From: Chryseobacterium kimseyorum
Lineage (GTDB): Bacteria; Bacteroidota; Bacteroidia; Flavobacteriales; Weeksellaceae
NCBI RefSeq assembly: GCF_025971945.1
Contig: NZ_JAPDHW010000002.1
Coordinates: 248,001 to 312,000, forward strand
Reading direction: 5' to 3'
DNA: 64,000 bases
Made by a program: the position numbers and the translations under genes. The notes below the pieces were generated by a model that saw nothing but the letters and a program-made list of their open reading frames with translations, did not search any database and was not told the DNA's origin. This document shows, one piece after another, positions 27,589 through 35,637 of the stretch (within the stretch, counting starts at the first letter, position 1; each line of letters begins with the position of its first letter).

Positions 27589-29049
27589 ATGAGTTGTGGA
27601 TGCAAAACATCCGGCGATTCTGCACATTCTTGCGGAACGAAATCCGCGAATGGCTGTGAAAGTGTAAATACCTGTGGTAATAGTTATAAATTAAGTGTTT
27701 TCGATTGGTTATCTAACGTACAAAACCCGGCATCTAACCGGTTTGATTTTGTGGAAGTTAGGTTTAAAAATGACAGAAAATCGTTTTATAAAAATGTAAA
27801 CAATATCCCTTTACATATAGGTAGCGTAGTAACAGTAGAATCTAGCCCCGGACACGATGTAGGAGTGGTAAGTCTCTCAGGAGAATTGGTAAAAATCCAG
27901 ATGAAAAAGAAAAGATTTTCAACTGAAGACCCACTTAAAATATACAGACTGGCTAACCAAAAAGACATCGAAGTCTGGCAGGAAGCAAGAAAAAAAGAAG
28001 AAACCGTAAAGGTTGACGCCCGAAAAATATCTCACAGGTTAGGTCTTGAAATGAAGATCACGGATGTGGAATATCAGGGTGACGGATCGAAAGTCACGTT
28101 CTACTACACGGCCGATAACCGCGTAGATTTCAGAATGTTGATTAAGGAGTTCGCAGGAACTTTCAGAACCAAAATCGACATGAAACAAATCGGTTTCAGA
28201 CAGGAAGCTGCAAAAATCGGTGGAATCGGTTCTTGCGGAAGAGAATTATGCTGTTCTACATGGTTAACAGATTTCAGATCAGTGAATACCAACGTGGCAA
28301 GATATCAGCAGTTAAGCATCAATCCTCAGAAATTGGCCGGACAATGCGGAAAACTGAAATGTTGTTTAAATTACGAATTAGACAGTTATCTGGATGCGTT
28401 GAGCCACTTTCCTTCTTCATCTACGATGTTGGATACAGAAAAAGGACGAGCTTTCTGTATAAAAATCGATGTTTTCAAAAAGAAAATGTGGTTTGCCTAC
28501 GTTGACAGTTCGATGGCCTGGTATGATTTCGATATCGATTTAGTAAAAAAACTCATTGCTCAAAACAAAAAAGGCGAAAGAATACTTCCATTGGAGGAGT
28601 TGAAAGTGCCGGATATTGCTTTGCCGAGCGTTGACCTTATCCAGGAGAACAGTGTAGATCGATTTGAGAAAAAGAACAGAGGAGGTTTCAACAAAAACAG
28701 AAATCAGGGTCAGGGTCAGAACCCTAATCAGAACAGACCGAATAACAATCAGGGACCAAGAAAAGACCGTCCGGAAAGGAATGACAGAAATGACAGACCT
28801 CAGAAAACGGATCGCCCTTCAAATGAGCGACCGGCAAATTCTGACAGACCAAAGAATACAAACCCGAACGCGAAATCTAACCCAAACCAAAATACAAACC
28901 AACGACCGCCAAAGCAACAACAGCCACAGCAGCCGAAGGTTCAGTTAGAAAAAGCAGAGGCAAATGTTAATGCTGAGCAAAAACCACAACAGCCTCCAAA
29001 AAAGAAATTTAAAAAGAAATTTCCGCCCAAAAAAGACAACAATGCATAG
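27589..29049 (+). CDS. PSP1-domain protein, RicT/YaaT-like
   Basis: The core (about residues 40-330) is a PSP1 domain as in Bacillus RicT (YaaT), which with RicA and RicF carries Fe-S clusters and helps RNase Y mRNA maturation. Cluster-binding cysteines are visible: Cys216, Cys221 and Cys222 in GSCGRELCCSTW, and Cys253, Cys258 and Cys259 in GQCGKLKCCLNYE. Two parts are extra: an N-terminal head with five cysteines in 29 residues (3, 5, 15, 23, 29) and a C-terminal tail of about 130 residues rich in Asn, Gln, Pro, Arg and Lys, probably disordered and possibly RNA-binding. Its stop overlaps the gldH start by eight bases. Family firm; the exact role in Bacteroidetes, which lack obvious RicA/RicF here, is open. 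Confidence 0.9.
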   Translation: MSCGCKTSGDSAHSCGTKSANGCESVNTCGNSYKLSVFDWLSNVQNPASNRFDFVEVRFKNDRKSFYKNVNNIPLHIGSVVTVESSPGHDVGVVSLSGELVKIQMKKKRFSTEDPLKIYRLANQKDIEVWQEARKKEETVKVDARKISHRLGLEMKITDVEYQGDGSKVTFYYTADNRVDFRMLIKEFAGTFRTKIDMKQIGFRQEAAKIGGIGSCGRELCCSTWLTDFRSVNTNVARYQQLSINPQKLAGQCGKLKCCLNYELDSYLDALSHFPSSSTMLDTEKGRAFCIKIDVFKKKMWFAYVDSSMAWYDFDIDLVKKLIAQNKKGERILPLEELKVPDIALPSVDLIQENSVDRFEKKNRGGFNKNRNQGQGQNPNQNRPNNNQGPRKDRPERNDRNDRPQKTDRPSNERPANSDRPKNTNPNAKSNPNQNTNQRPPKQQQPQQPKVQLEKAEANVNAEQKPQQPPKKKFKKKFPPKKDNNA

Positions 29050-29503
29050 AATTTTAGGGGTAATGATGCTTATTTTTTTAGTAGGATGCAGCACTTCGGG
29101 TGAAGATGTCATGATGAAACCTATTAATAATAAATGGAGCAAAAAAGCCGAACAGAAATTTAAACTTGAAATTACGGATTCGCAAAATCCTAAAAATATT
29201 ATATTTGTTGTAAGGAATAATAATGATTATCCTTACAGCAATATTAGATTTATTGTTAATTTTAAAAACCCAAAAAGCAAAACCGCTCAGGTAGACACCT
29301 TAAATTATATTTTGGCAAAACCAAACGGCGAGTGGCTTGGGACAGGATTTGGAGAAACAAAGGAAACTTTATTTCAGTACAGAACAAATTATAAATTTCC
29401 GGAAAAAGGAACTTATGAGATCGGGGTAACTCAGGCGATGAGAAACGACGATCTACCGGGAATTGAAGACATTGGTATAAAAGTAGAAACGGCTAAACCG
29501 TAA
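29042..29503 (+). CDS. gldH: Gliding-motility lipoprotein GldH
   Basis: A 153-residue lipoprotein with lipobox FLVGC (Cys16). GldH is needed for gliding in Flavobacterium and is found in most Bacteroidetes, including non-gliders; its molecular role is unclear. Family blocks seen are NNDYPYSNIRFIV and FPEKGTYEIGVTQAMR. The open frame extends into the preceding gene, but ATG 29042 gives the proper lipoprotein signal and an eight-base overlap with the ricT-like gene. The next gene, a class A PBP, starts seven bases after the stop. Confidence 0.93.
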   Translation: MHRILGVMMLIFLVGCSTSGEDVMMKPINNKWSKKAEQKFKLEITDSQNPKNIIFVVRNNNDYPYSNIRFIVNFKNPKSKTAQVDTLNYILAKPNGEWLGTGFGETKETLFQYRTNYKFPEKGTYEIGVTQAMRNDDLPGIEDIGIKVETAKP

Positions 29504-29509
29504 TTATAC

Positions 29510-31891
29510 ATGGAAGTAAACAATCAAAATACAGGAAATAAGGGAAGAACATTCCCTCTTCCGCCTAAAAAAAATGGTAAAAGTACTGCCTGGAAAAGAT
29601 GGGTTAAATTCATCTGGATTGGTTTTATTGCAGTAGTTTTAGGGATTTCAGGACTTTTCTTTTCGGTATCCCAAGGTTTTCTTGGAGACATGCCGGATGT
29701 AAAAGAACTGGAGAACCCAGACATTTATGTAGCATCTCAGATCATCTCATCAGATGGTGTTGTTTTGGGTAGATTTGAAAAGGAAAAAACCCAGCCAATT
29801 GCTTATCAGGACCTTCCGCCTTATATTATCTATGCTTTGCAGGCAAAAGAAGATGAGCGTTTTAAAGAACATTCAGGTATTGATTTGCAGTCTGTAGCGC
29901 GAGCGGTAGTCTATGGTGGTGGCCGAGGCGGTGGATCTACTATTACTCAACAGCTTGCAAAATTACTTTTTACAGGAGGAGCTTCTCAGAATAAAATTTC
30001 AAGAGCTTTCCAAAAGCTTAAAGAATGGGTGGTAGCTGTAAGTCTTGAGAAAAGATATACAAAAGAAGAAATCATCACTTTGTATTTCAACAAGTTTGAT
30101 TTCCTATACAATGCCAACGGAATCGAGATGGCAGCGAAAATTTACTTTAATAAATCTACAAAAGAGCTTACTCTTCCTGAGGCAGCAATGTTTGTAGCTA
30201 TGCTCGAAAATCCGAACAAGAACAATCCGATGCGTAACATGGATAGAGCTAAAACCCGTAGAGATGTGGTTTTAGATCAAATGTTAAAAACAGGATATAT
30301 TGATCAGGCAACATTTGACAAAGCCGTTTCAACGCCGATTACTTTAGATTATCATCCAATAAAGAATATTAACGACAATCACTCTGCTTACTATAAGTTT
30401 TATCTGAAAAAAGAGATTGACAGATATCTAGAGGATTATGAAAAAGAAAAAGGTAAAAAGCTGAATCTCTATAAAGACGGTCTTAAAATCTACGTAACGC
30501 TGGATTCTAAAATGCAGCAATATGCTGAAGAGGCTATCAAAGAACATTTAACTGACCTTCAGAAAAGATTTGATGCAGAGCAGAGAGGAAGAAAAAACAG
30601 ACCTTTTTATTTTCTTAATGACAAGCAGGCAAATGATGTAATGATGCAGGCTGTAAGAAGAACCGGTCGTTACAAACAGTTGGTGGCTGACAATGTTCCC
30701 GAAGATTCAATAATGATGGAATTTAAGAAGCCGATTAAAACATCACGTTTTACATGGGCTGGTGAAGAGGAAGTTGAAATGTCTCCTTGGGATTCTATCA
30801 GATGGCACAAGCAGATTGCACAGGCCGGATTGATGTCTGTAGTTCCGGGAACAGGTGAAATAAAAGCCTGGGTTGGTGGTATCGACTGGCAGCACTTCCA
30901 GTATGATCACATCAAACAGGGAAAAAGACAGGTAGGGTCTACATTTAAACCATTTGTATATGCTACTGCAATTATGAAATTAGGTTTAACACCTTGTTCT
31001 ACAATATCTAACGCGAGCTTCAACAAAGGTACTTATCACGTTCCGGGAAGAGGAGGAATGCTTACACTGAAAGATGCATTGGCGCAATCACAAAACCCCG
31101 TGGCATTGAGACTTGCTGAGATGACAGGTACTCAAAGTGTTATTCAGACTGCTCGAGACTTAGGCGTTACACAGGAAATTTCTACAAGCTTACCAATGGC
31201 TTTGGGATCATCAGATATTACCATTTACGAAATGGTGGGTGCTTACAGTACATTTGCCAACTACGGAAACTACAATAAACCGGAAATGATCTGGAGAATT
31301 GAAGATGCCAACGGTAGAGTAATAAAAGAAGTAAATGCAGAACCTAAAGAAGTAATGAACCCTAATTATGCATACACCATGATCGAATTGATGAAAGGTG
31401 TGGCACAATTTGGTACAGCTTCCGGTGAATTGGGAAGAAAAGGAATCTCTAAGGATGTGGAGATTGCTGGTAAAACAGGAACTACCCAAAATAACTCAGA
31501 CGGTTGGTTTATGGGGATTACACCGAAACTGGCAACTGGCGCTTGGGTTGGATGGGAAGACAGAGCAACTCACTTCTACGGAACCGGTGAAGGTCAGGGT
31601 GCTAAAATGGCATTGCCAATCTGGGCAATCTATATGAAAAAAGTATGGGCAGACAAATCTCTGAAAATTTCTACAGATGATAAATTTGTAAAACCAGGCG
31701 ACTGGAAAGATGGCTGTACCAATCTTCAGGGGCTTGGTGGCGGTTACGGTGATGATGGTGGTTTACAGACTATTGATCAGATCAAAAATCCTAGACCGGC
31801 TGATCCCACACCTAAAAATAATGCAGGTAAAAAGGACGAAAACGTCAATGAAAACCTGAATACGGGAGAAGATATAGATTTTAATAAATAA
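29510..31891 (+). CDS. Class A penicillin-binding protein (PBP1A type)
   Basis: A bifunctional peptidoglycan synthase anchored by one span (about residues 32-53). The glycosyltransferase domain has the catalytic glutamate at Glu114 (KEDERFKEHSG) and GGSTITQQLAKLLF. The transpeptidase domain has SxxK at Ser477 (VGSTFKPF), SxN in AQSQNPVAL and KTG in AGKTGTTQNNSDGWF. An insert between them (residues 340-420) follows the usual linker. A poorly ordered Asn/Asp/Lys-rich tail ends the 793 residues. It polymerises and cross-links glycan strands and is the last gene of its unit. Confidence 0.95.
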   Translation: MEVNNQNTGNKGRTFPLPPKKNGKSTAWKRWVKFIWIGFIAVVLGISGLFFSVSQGFLGDMPDVKELENPDIYVASQIISSDGVVLGRFEKEKTQPIAYQDLPPYIIYALQAKEDERFKEHSGIDLQSVARAVVYGGGRGGGSTITQQLAKLLFTGGASQNKISRAFQKLKEWVVAVSLEKRYTKEEIITLYFNKFDFLYNANGIEMAAKIYFNKSTKELTLPEAAMFVAMLENPNKNNPMRNMDRAKTRRDVVLDQMLKTGYIDQATFDKAVSTPITLDYHPIKNINDNHSAYYKFYLKKEIDRYLEDYEKEKGKKLNLYKDGLKIYVTLDSKMQQYAEEAIKEHLTDLQKRFDAEQRGRKNRPFYFLNDKQANDVMMQAVRRTGRYKQLVADNVPEDSIMMEFKKPIKTSRFTWAGEEEVEMSPWDSIRWHKQIAQAGLMSVVPGTGEIKAWVGGIDWQHFQYDHIKQGKRQVGSTFKPFVYATAIMKLGLTPCSTISNASFNKGTYHVPGRGGMLTLKDALAQSQNPVALRLAEMTGTQSVIQTARDLGVTQEISTSLPMALGSSDITIYEMVGAYSTFANYGNYNKPEMIWRIEDANGRVIKEVNAEPKEVMNPNYAYTMIELMKGVAQFGTASGELGRKGISKDVEIAGKTGTTQNNSDGWFMGITPKLATGAWVGWEDRATHFYGTGEGQGAKMALPIWAIYMKKVWADKSLKISTDDKFVKPGDWKDGCTNLQGLGGGYGDDGGLQTIDQIKNPRPADPTPKNNAGKKDENVNENLNTGEDIDFNK

Positions 31892-31910
31892 ATTCTTTAA
31901 TAATTATTAT

Positions 31911-31942
31911 AAGACCTTTCAATCACTGAAAGGTCTTTTTTT
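31911..31942 (+). terminator. Terminator of the ricT-gldH-PBP unit
   Basis: Perfect 10-bp stem AAGACCTTTC/GAAAGGTCTT with loop AATCACT, then T7. Confidence 0.92.
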
Positions 31943-31955
31943 GTCTCTGTTTTAA

Positions 31956-31963
31956 TATATTTG
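31956..31963 (+). promoter_or_regulatory. -7 promoter box of selO
   Basis: TATATTTG lies only four bases before the ATG at 31968, between the upstream terminator and the gene; a leaderless transcript is likely if it is used. Confidence 0.5.
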
Positions 31964-31967
31964 AATT

Positions 31968-33509
31968 ATGAATCTTAAGAATATCAAACAACCTTTTCTC
32001 GAAAATTTCCCAGGAGATTTTTCTAAAAATCCAATACAGAGAAACACCCCAAAAGTTTTGTTTTCAACCATTGATCCTGTAGGATTTGATCATCCGAAGC
32101 TGATTGTCTTTAATGAAAAACTTTCTGAAGAAATAGGTTTGGAAAAATTCAATGATACTGATCTTGATTTTCTTGTCGGAAATAATTTACCTGAAAATAT
32201 AAAAACCTACGCAACAGCTTATGCCGGACATCAGTTTGGAAACTGGGCAGGACAATTGGGTGACGGAAGAGCAATTATTGCCGGAGAAATACAAAATCCT
32301 GAAGGACAGAAAACTGAGATTCAGTGGAAAGGCGCAGGAGCGACACCCTATTCCAGACATGCAGATGGAAGAGCAGTTTTGAGATCGTCCGTAAGAGAGT
32401 ATCTGATGAGTGAAGCCATGCACCATCTTGGTATTCCAACAACCAGAGGTTTAAGCTTAAGCTTTACAGGTGAAAATGTAGTTCGGGATATGATGTACAG
32501 TGGTAATCCACAGGAAGAAAAAGGAGCCGTTGTAGTAAGAACAGCCGAAAGCTTCCTGCGTTTTGGTCATTTTGAACTGATGTCTGCACAAAAGGAAATT
32601 GATACTTTACAGAAACTGACAGATTTCACCATCAAAAATTATTTTCCTGAAATTACTTCCGAAGGCGAACAGAAATACAAAGACTTTTTTCAAGCGGTCT
32701 GCACCAAAACTGCAGATTTAATGGTGGAATGGTTTAGAGTTGGTTTTGTACACGGTGTTATGAATACCGATAATATGTCGATTTTAGGATTAACGATTGA
32801 CTTCGGACCGTTTTCTATGATGGATGAATATGATCTTAATTTCACCCCAAATACCACAGATCTTCCGGGAAGACGATATGCTTTTGGCAAACAGGGACAA
32901 ATTTCACAGTGGAATCTTTGGCAACTCGCCAATGCACTTTTTGCTCTGATCAAAGATGAAAAATTCCTGGAAGAAACTTTGAATTCTTACGGAACTTATT
33001 TCTGGAAAGCCCATGACGCCATGCTCTCCCGAAAATTCGGCTTTGATGGAGTGAAAGAAAATGACGAAGAATTTTTCACTAATTGGCAGGGATTAATGCA
33101 GGAACTTCAGTTAGACTATACTCTGTTTTTTAATTTGATTGAGAAAATTGATACTGTTTCTGATCTAAAAACAGAATTTCAAAAAATCTCGTATACCATT
33201 TTAGATGAAAAAAAAGTAAGAAAACTTGAAGATTTCATCAGACAATATCAGTTACGTTTGAAAAAAAATACGATTGAGAAAGACGAATCTGTAAATTTAA
33301 TGAAGAACAACAACCCAAAATTTCTTTTGCGAAACTATCTTTTATTTGAATGTATTGAAGAAATTAACGAGGGCAAAACTGAAATGCTGGAAAAATTAAC
33401 CAAAGCTTTAGAAAATCCTTACCAAGAAATTTACCCCGAATTTTCGGCTAAAAGACCTTCAAATTACGATGACATTTCCGGCTGCTCAATGCTTTCCTGC
33501 AGCTCTTAA
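31968..33509 (+). CDS. selO: Protein adenylyltransferase SelO (YdiU)
   Basis: SelO is a pseudokinase-fold enzyme that transfers AMP from ATP to Ser/Thr/Tyr of redox proteins. Family blocks are YAGHQFGNWAGQLGDGRA near residue 83, RSSVREYLMSEAMHHLG near 143, TAESFLRFGHFE near 190 and HGVMNTDNMSILGLTIDFGP near 260, the last with the metal-binding Asn and Asp. The chain ends in SCSS: Cys511 is third from the end, where animal SelO carries selenocysteine; Cys506 lies five residues before. Length 513 is slightly above the E. coli protein. It stands alone. Confidence 0.95.
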   Translation: MNLKNIKQPFLENFPGDFSKNPIQRNTPKVLFSTIDPVGFDHPKLIVFNEKLSEEIGLEKFNDTDLDFLVGNNLPENIKTYATAYAGHQFGNWAGQLGDGRAIIAGEIQNPEGQKTEIQWKGAGATPYSRHADGRAVLRSSVREYLMSEAMHHLGIPTTRGLSLSFTGENVVRDMMYSGNPQEEKGAVVVRTAESFLRFGHFELMSAQKEIDTLQKLTDFTIKNYFPEITSEGEQKYKDFFQAVCTKTADLMVEWFRVGFVHGVMNTDNMSILGLTIDFGPFSMMDEYDLNFTPNTTDLPGRRYAFGKQGQISQWNLWQLANALFALIKDEKFLEETLNSYGTYFWKAHDAMLSRKFGFDGVKENDEEFFTNWQGLMQELQLDYTLFFNLIEKIDTVSDLKTEFQKISYTILDEKKVRKLEDFIRQYQLRLKKNTIEKDESVNLMKNNNPKFLLRNYLLFECIEEINEGKTEMLEKLTKALENPYQEIYPEFSAKRPSNYDDISGCSMLSCSS

Positions 33510-33540
33510 AACCGTAGGAAAATAATAGAATTAAATATAA

Positions 33541-33566
33541 AACTCATCTTCATTGGTGAGTTTTTT
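33541..33566 (+). terminator. Terminator of selO
   Basis: Stem AACTCATC/GGTGAGTT with loop TTCATT and a T-run. It ends just before the next promoter. Confidence 0.8.
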
Positions 33567-33570
33567 ACTT

Positions 33571-33578
33571 TATTTTTG
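33571..33578 (+). promoter_or_regulatory. -7 promoter box of the membrane-protein gene
   Basis: TATTTTTG, 15 bases before the GTG start at 33594 and a few bases behind the selO terminator. Confidence 0.55.
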
Positions 33579-33593
33579 CACAAAATTAAAACG

Positions 33594-34868
33594 GTGTCTA
33601 TAAAATCAAAATTTTTAAACTTTTTTAAAATTCTTTTTCCTTCCACGTTTGTAGAATTAGGAATTTTCATCTTCTTTTTATCAGTCTACGGAATTTTGGG
33701 TTCTTATATTGCGGTCAATTACAGAATTATTTTCGACAGCAGAATTCCTTGGGATGCATATTTCAGTTTTGATAATAAAGCGATTGTCACTACAGGCGGA
33801 AGCTTTGAAAGACATCCTCTGTCATATTATTTTTTCAACTGGATGAAGGATTCTATTCTGCTCTTCACAAACGGAAAAACGGATGTAAATTTCAGACTGA
33901 TTTTGGCCTGGTTAAGTAATTTCATCATCAGTTTAAGTTTGGTTCAGGTCTATAAATATCTGAAAAATATTATCCGACTTCCACTGCTGATCAGTCTCCT
34001 GATTGTCTTCTTTTTCAGTTTATTTTCAACAAATATCCTTCTTTCATTCACTCCGGAAACCTATACTTACACTTTGTTTCTGTTGGTTTTGTTTAATCAT
34101 TATACAGCAATAAAATTTAAAAAGGACGGTAAAATTGCCGGATCAGCCTTAGTACTGGCAGGAGTGACAATCGGAGGATTAACCGTAACGAATATTGTGA
34201 AAATTTTCATTCCAGTTATCTTCGAAAAAGGACTGTTTAAAAGCTGGAAAAAATTTGGAAATGCAGCTTTCAGAGTAGTCCTTTCCGTTGGTGTTTTTGT
34301 TCTTTTATACCTGAACCGAATCGATTTTAAATATCAAAACATACTTTCAAAATCAGGCGAACAGTACGAAAAGTTCTCCAATGTGAAATCGACACCAACC
34401 TGGGATATGATTTATTCCTATTTTTTTGGCGGAAATATTCTTTTCCCAAGTTTTTTCATCCGCGAAAAACATAATATGAAAGGTTTTTACTTTAAAGCCA
34501 TCTTCATGGAGACCTACTCTACCGCGCTTGCCTATGTTTTCATCGCACTGATTTTAGGACTTGCATTATGGAGCTACTGTAAGAATTTCAAAAACAAACT
34601 GGTGCAGATTCTCGTACTTTCTTTCCTGGTGGATATTGCTATTCACTGCATCTTTAGGTTTGGCCTGCATACGTCTTACATATACGGAGGACACTACGTT
34701 TTTGTATATCCACTTCTGTTGGGCTGGCTGTTTTTCGCCTATGGCAATTCACCAAAAACCTTATCTTTCCTGACCGCTACAACCGGGATTTTGACTGTTT
34801 ATTTACTGCTGAACAATTACCACAGAATGATTGATTTCTTCGATTTTCTAAACAAATATTATATCTAA
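33594..34868 (+). CDS. Polytopic membrane protein of unknown function (424 aa)
   Basis: About ten hydrophobic segments fill the chain, beginning near residue 20 and ending near the C-terminus. A polar loop after the first span, with FDSRIPWDAYFSFDN and GGSFERHPLSYYFFN, and the distribution of spans recall GT-C glycosyltransferase-like membrane proteins, but no catalytic motif can be named. I recall similar flavobacterial proteins under a DUF label (perhaps DUF6080). The longest frame starts at a TTG inside the -7 box; the GTG at 33594 (VSIKSKFLNFF) is the first start behind the promoter. It is a single-gene unit. Confidence 0.8.
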   Translation: MSIKSKFLNFFKILFPSTFVELGIFIFFLSVYGILGSYIAVNYRIIFDSRIPWDAYFSFDNKAIVTTGGSFERHPLSYYFFNWMKDSILLFTNGKTDVNFRLILAWLSNFIISLSLVQVYKYLKNIIRLPLLISLLIVFFFSLFSTNILLSFTPETYTYTLFLLVLFNHYTAIKFKKDGKIAGSALVLAGVTIGGLTVTNIVKIFIPVIFEKGLFKSWKKFGNAAFRVVLSVGVFVLLYLNRIDFKYQNILSKSGEQYEKFSNVKSTPTWDMIYSYFFGGNILFPSFFIREKHNMKGFYFKAIFMETYSTALAYVFIALILGLALWSYCKNFKNKLVQILVLSFLVDIAIHCIFRFGLHTSYIYGGHYVFVYPLLLGWLFFAYGNSPKTLSFLTATTGILTVYLLLNNYHRMIDFFDFLNKYYI

Positions 34869-34907
34869 AAAAAGGGCTGAGAAAATTTATTTCTCAGCCC
34901 TTTTTTT
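34867..34907. terminator. Bidirectional terminator between the membrane-protein and SPOR genes
   Basis: A 17-bp stem with core GGGCTGAGAA/TTCTCAGCCC, flanked by A7 and T7, lies between two convergent genes. Confidence 0.92.
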
Positions 34908-34923
34908 ATTTTATTGTAAAAAC

Positions 34924-35454
34924 CTACTTAGCTTCGGCACAGAAAATTCTGTACTGTACTGCAACTGCAGATTTGAAATACTCTCTCACTCTTGAAAGAT
35001 CCGAAGCGGCACTTTGCTTTGTAAAATAACTTCCTGCCAAAATCTTGTAATTCGGTCTCAGGGACGCGTCTGTCTCAACTTTCAAATTTGGAAATCTCTT
35101 TCTGAAATATGCTTTGATTTCGTTGGCTTCATCGTTACTTTTCACTGTAGTGATCTGAATTTTAAATCCTAAAATCCTTGGATTCTTACGGCAAACTTCT
35201 GCATTCGTCAATTCTCTGTTAGGCACAAAAATCTTGGCAGGTCTTGCAGGAACATCGTCATTATCTACAGATTTTACGACTGCAACTCTTGCACATTTTT
35301 CCTCCAAACTGCTCATCGCGTCACTCACACGCGAGTCCATCGTCATTACCAGTTCTGTACCGGATAAAGTATCTCTCTTTACAACCTGTTGGGCATCAAT
35401 GGTATAAAAACCAAAGATAGAAAGTATCGAAAATATTTTAATGAAATTTCTCAT
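34924..35454 (-). CDS. Secreted SPOR-domain protein
   Basis: A signal peptide (up to about residue 21, TIDAQQ) is followed by a variable region and a C-terminal SPOR domain (about residues 95-172: GFKIQITTVKSNDEANEIKAYFRKRF...YKILAGSYFTKQSAASDLSRVREYF). SPOR domains bind denuded glycan strands, often at division sites. No second domain is seen, so it may only bind peptidoglycan. Its -7 box lies 15 bases upstream. Confidence 0.9.
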   Translation of the reverse strand: MRNFIKIFSILSIFGFYTIDAQQVVKRDTLSGTELVMTMDSRVSDAMSSLEEKCARVAVVKSVDNDDVPARPAKIFVPNRELTNAEVCRKNPRILGFKIQITTVKSNDEANEIKAYFRKRFPNLKVETDASLRPNYKILAGSYFTKQSAASDLSRVREYFKSAVAVQYRIFCAEAK

Positions 35455-35469
35455 TTAAACTTGTTTCTG

Positions 35470-35477
35470 CAAATTTA
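35470..35477 (-). promoter_or_regulatory. -7 promoter box of the SPOR gene
   Basis: TAAATTTG on the minus strand, 15 bases before the ATG at 35454. Confidence 0.6.
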
Positions 35478-35583
35478 GAATAATTTAAAAATACAGCAAC
35501 CATAGTTATTTAGAATAATTACAAATTAAACGTTAATGACATTTTCCCCTTTAGTTATACCGTTAAATTCCTGTTAAAAATAT

Positions 35584-35591
35584 TATTTTTG
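35584..35591 (+). promoter_or_regulatory. -7 promoter box of the act operon
   Basis: TATTTTTG, 46 bases before the actA ATG. Confidence 0.55.
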
Positions 35592-35637
35592 CGGGATTGA
35601 TTACAGTTTCAATATTTACTAACATAAGATAATTTAA

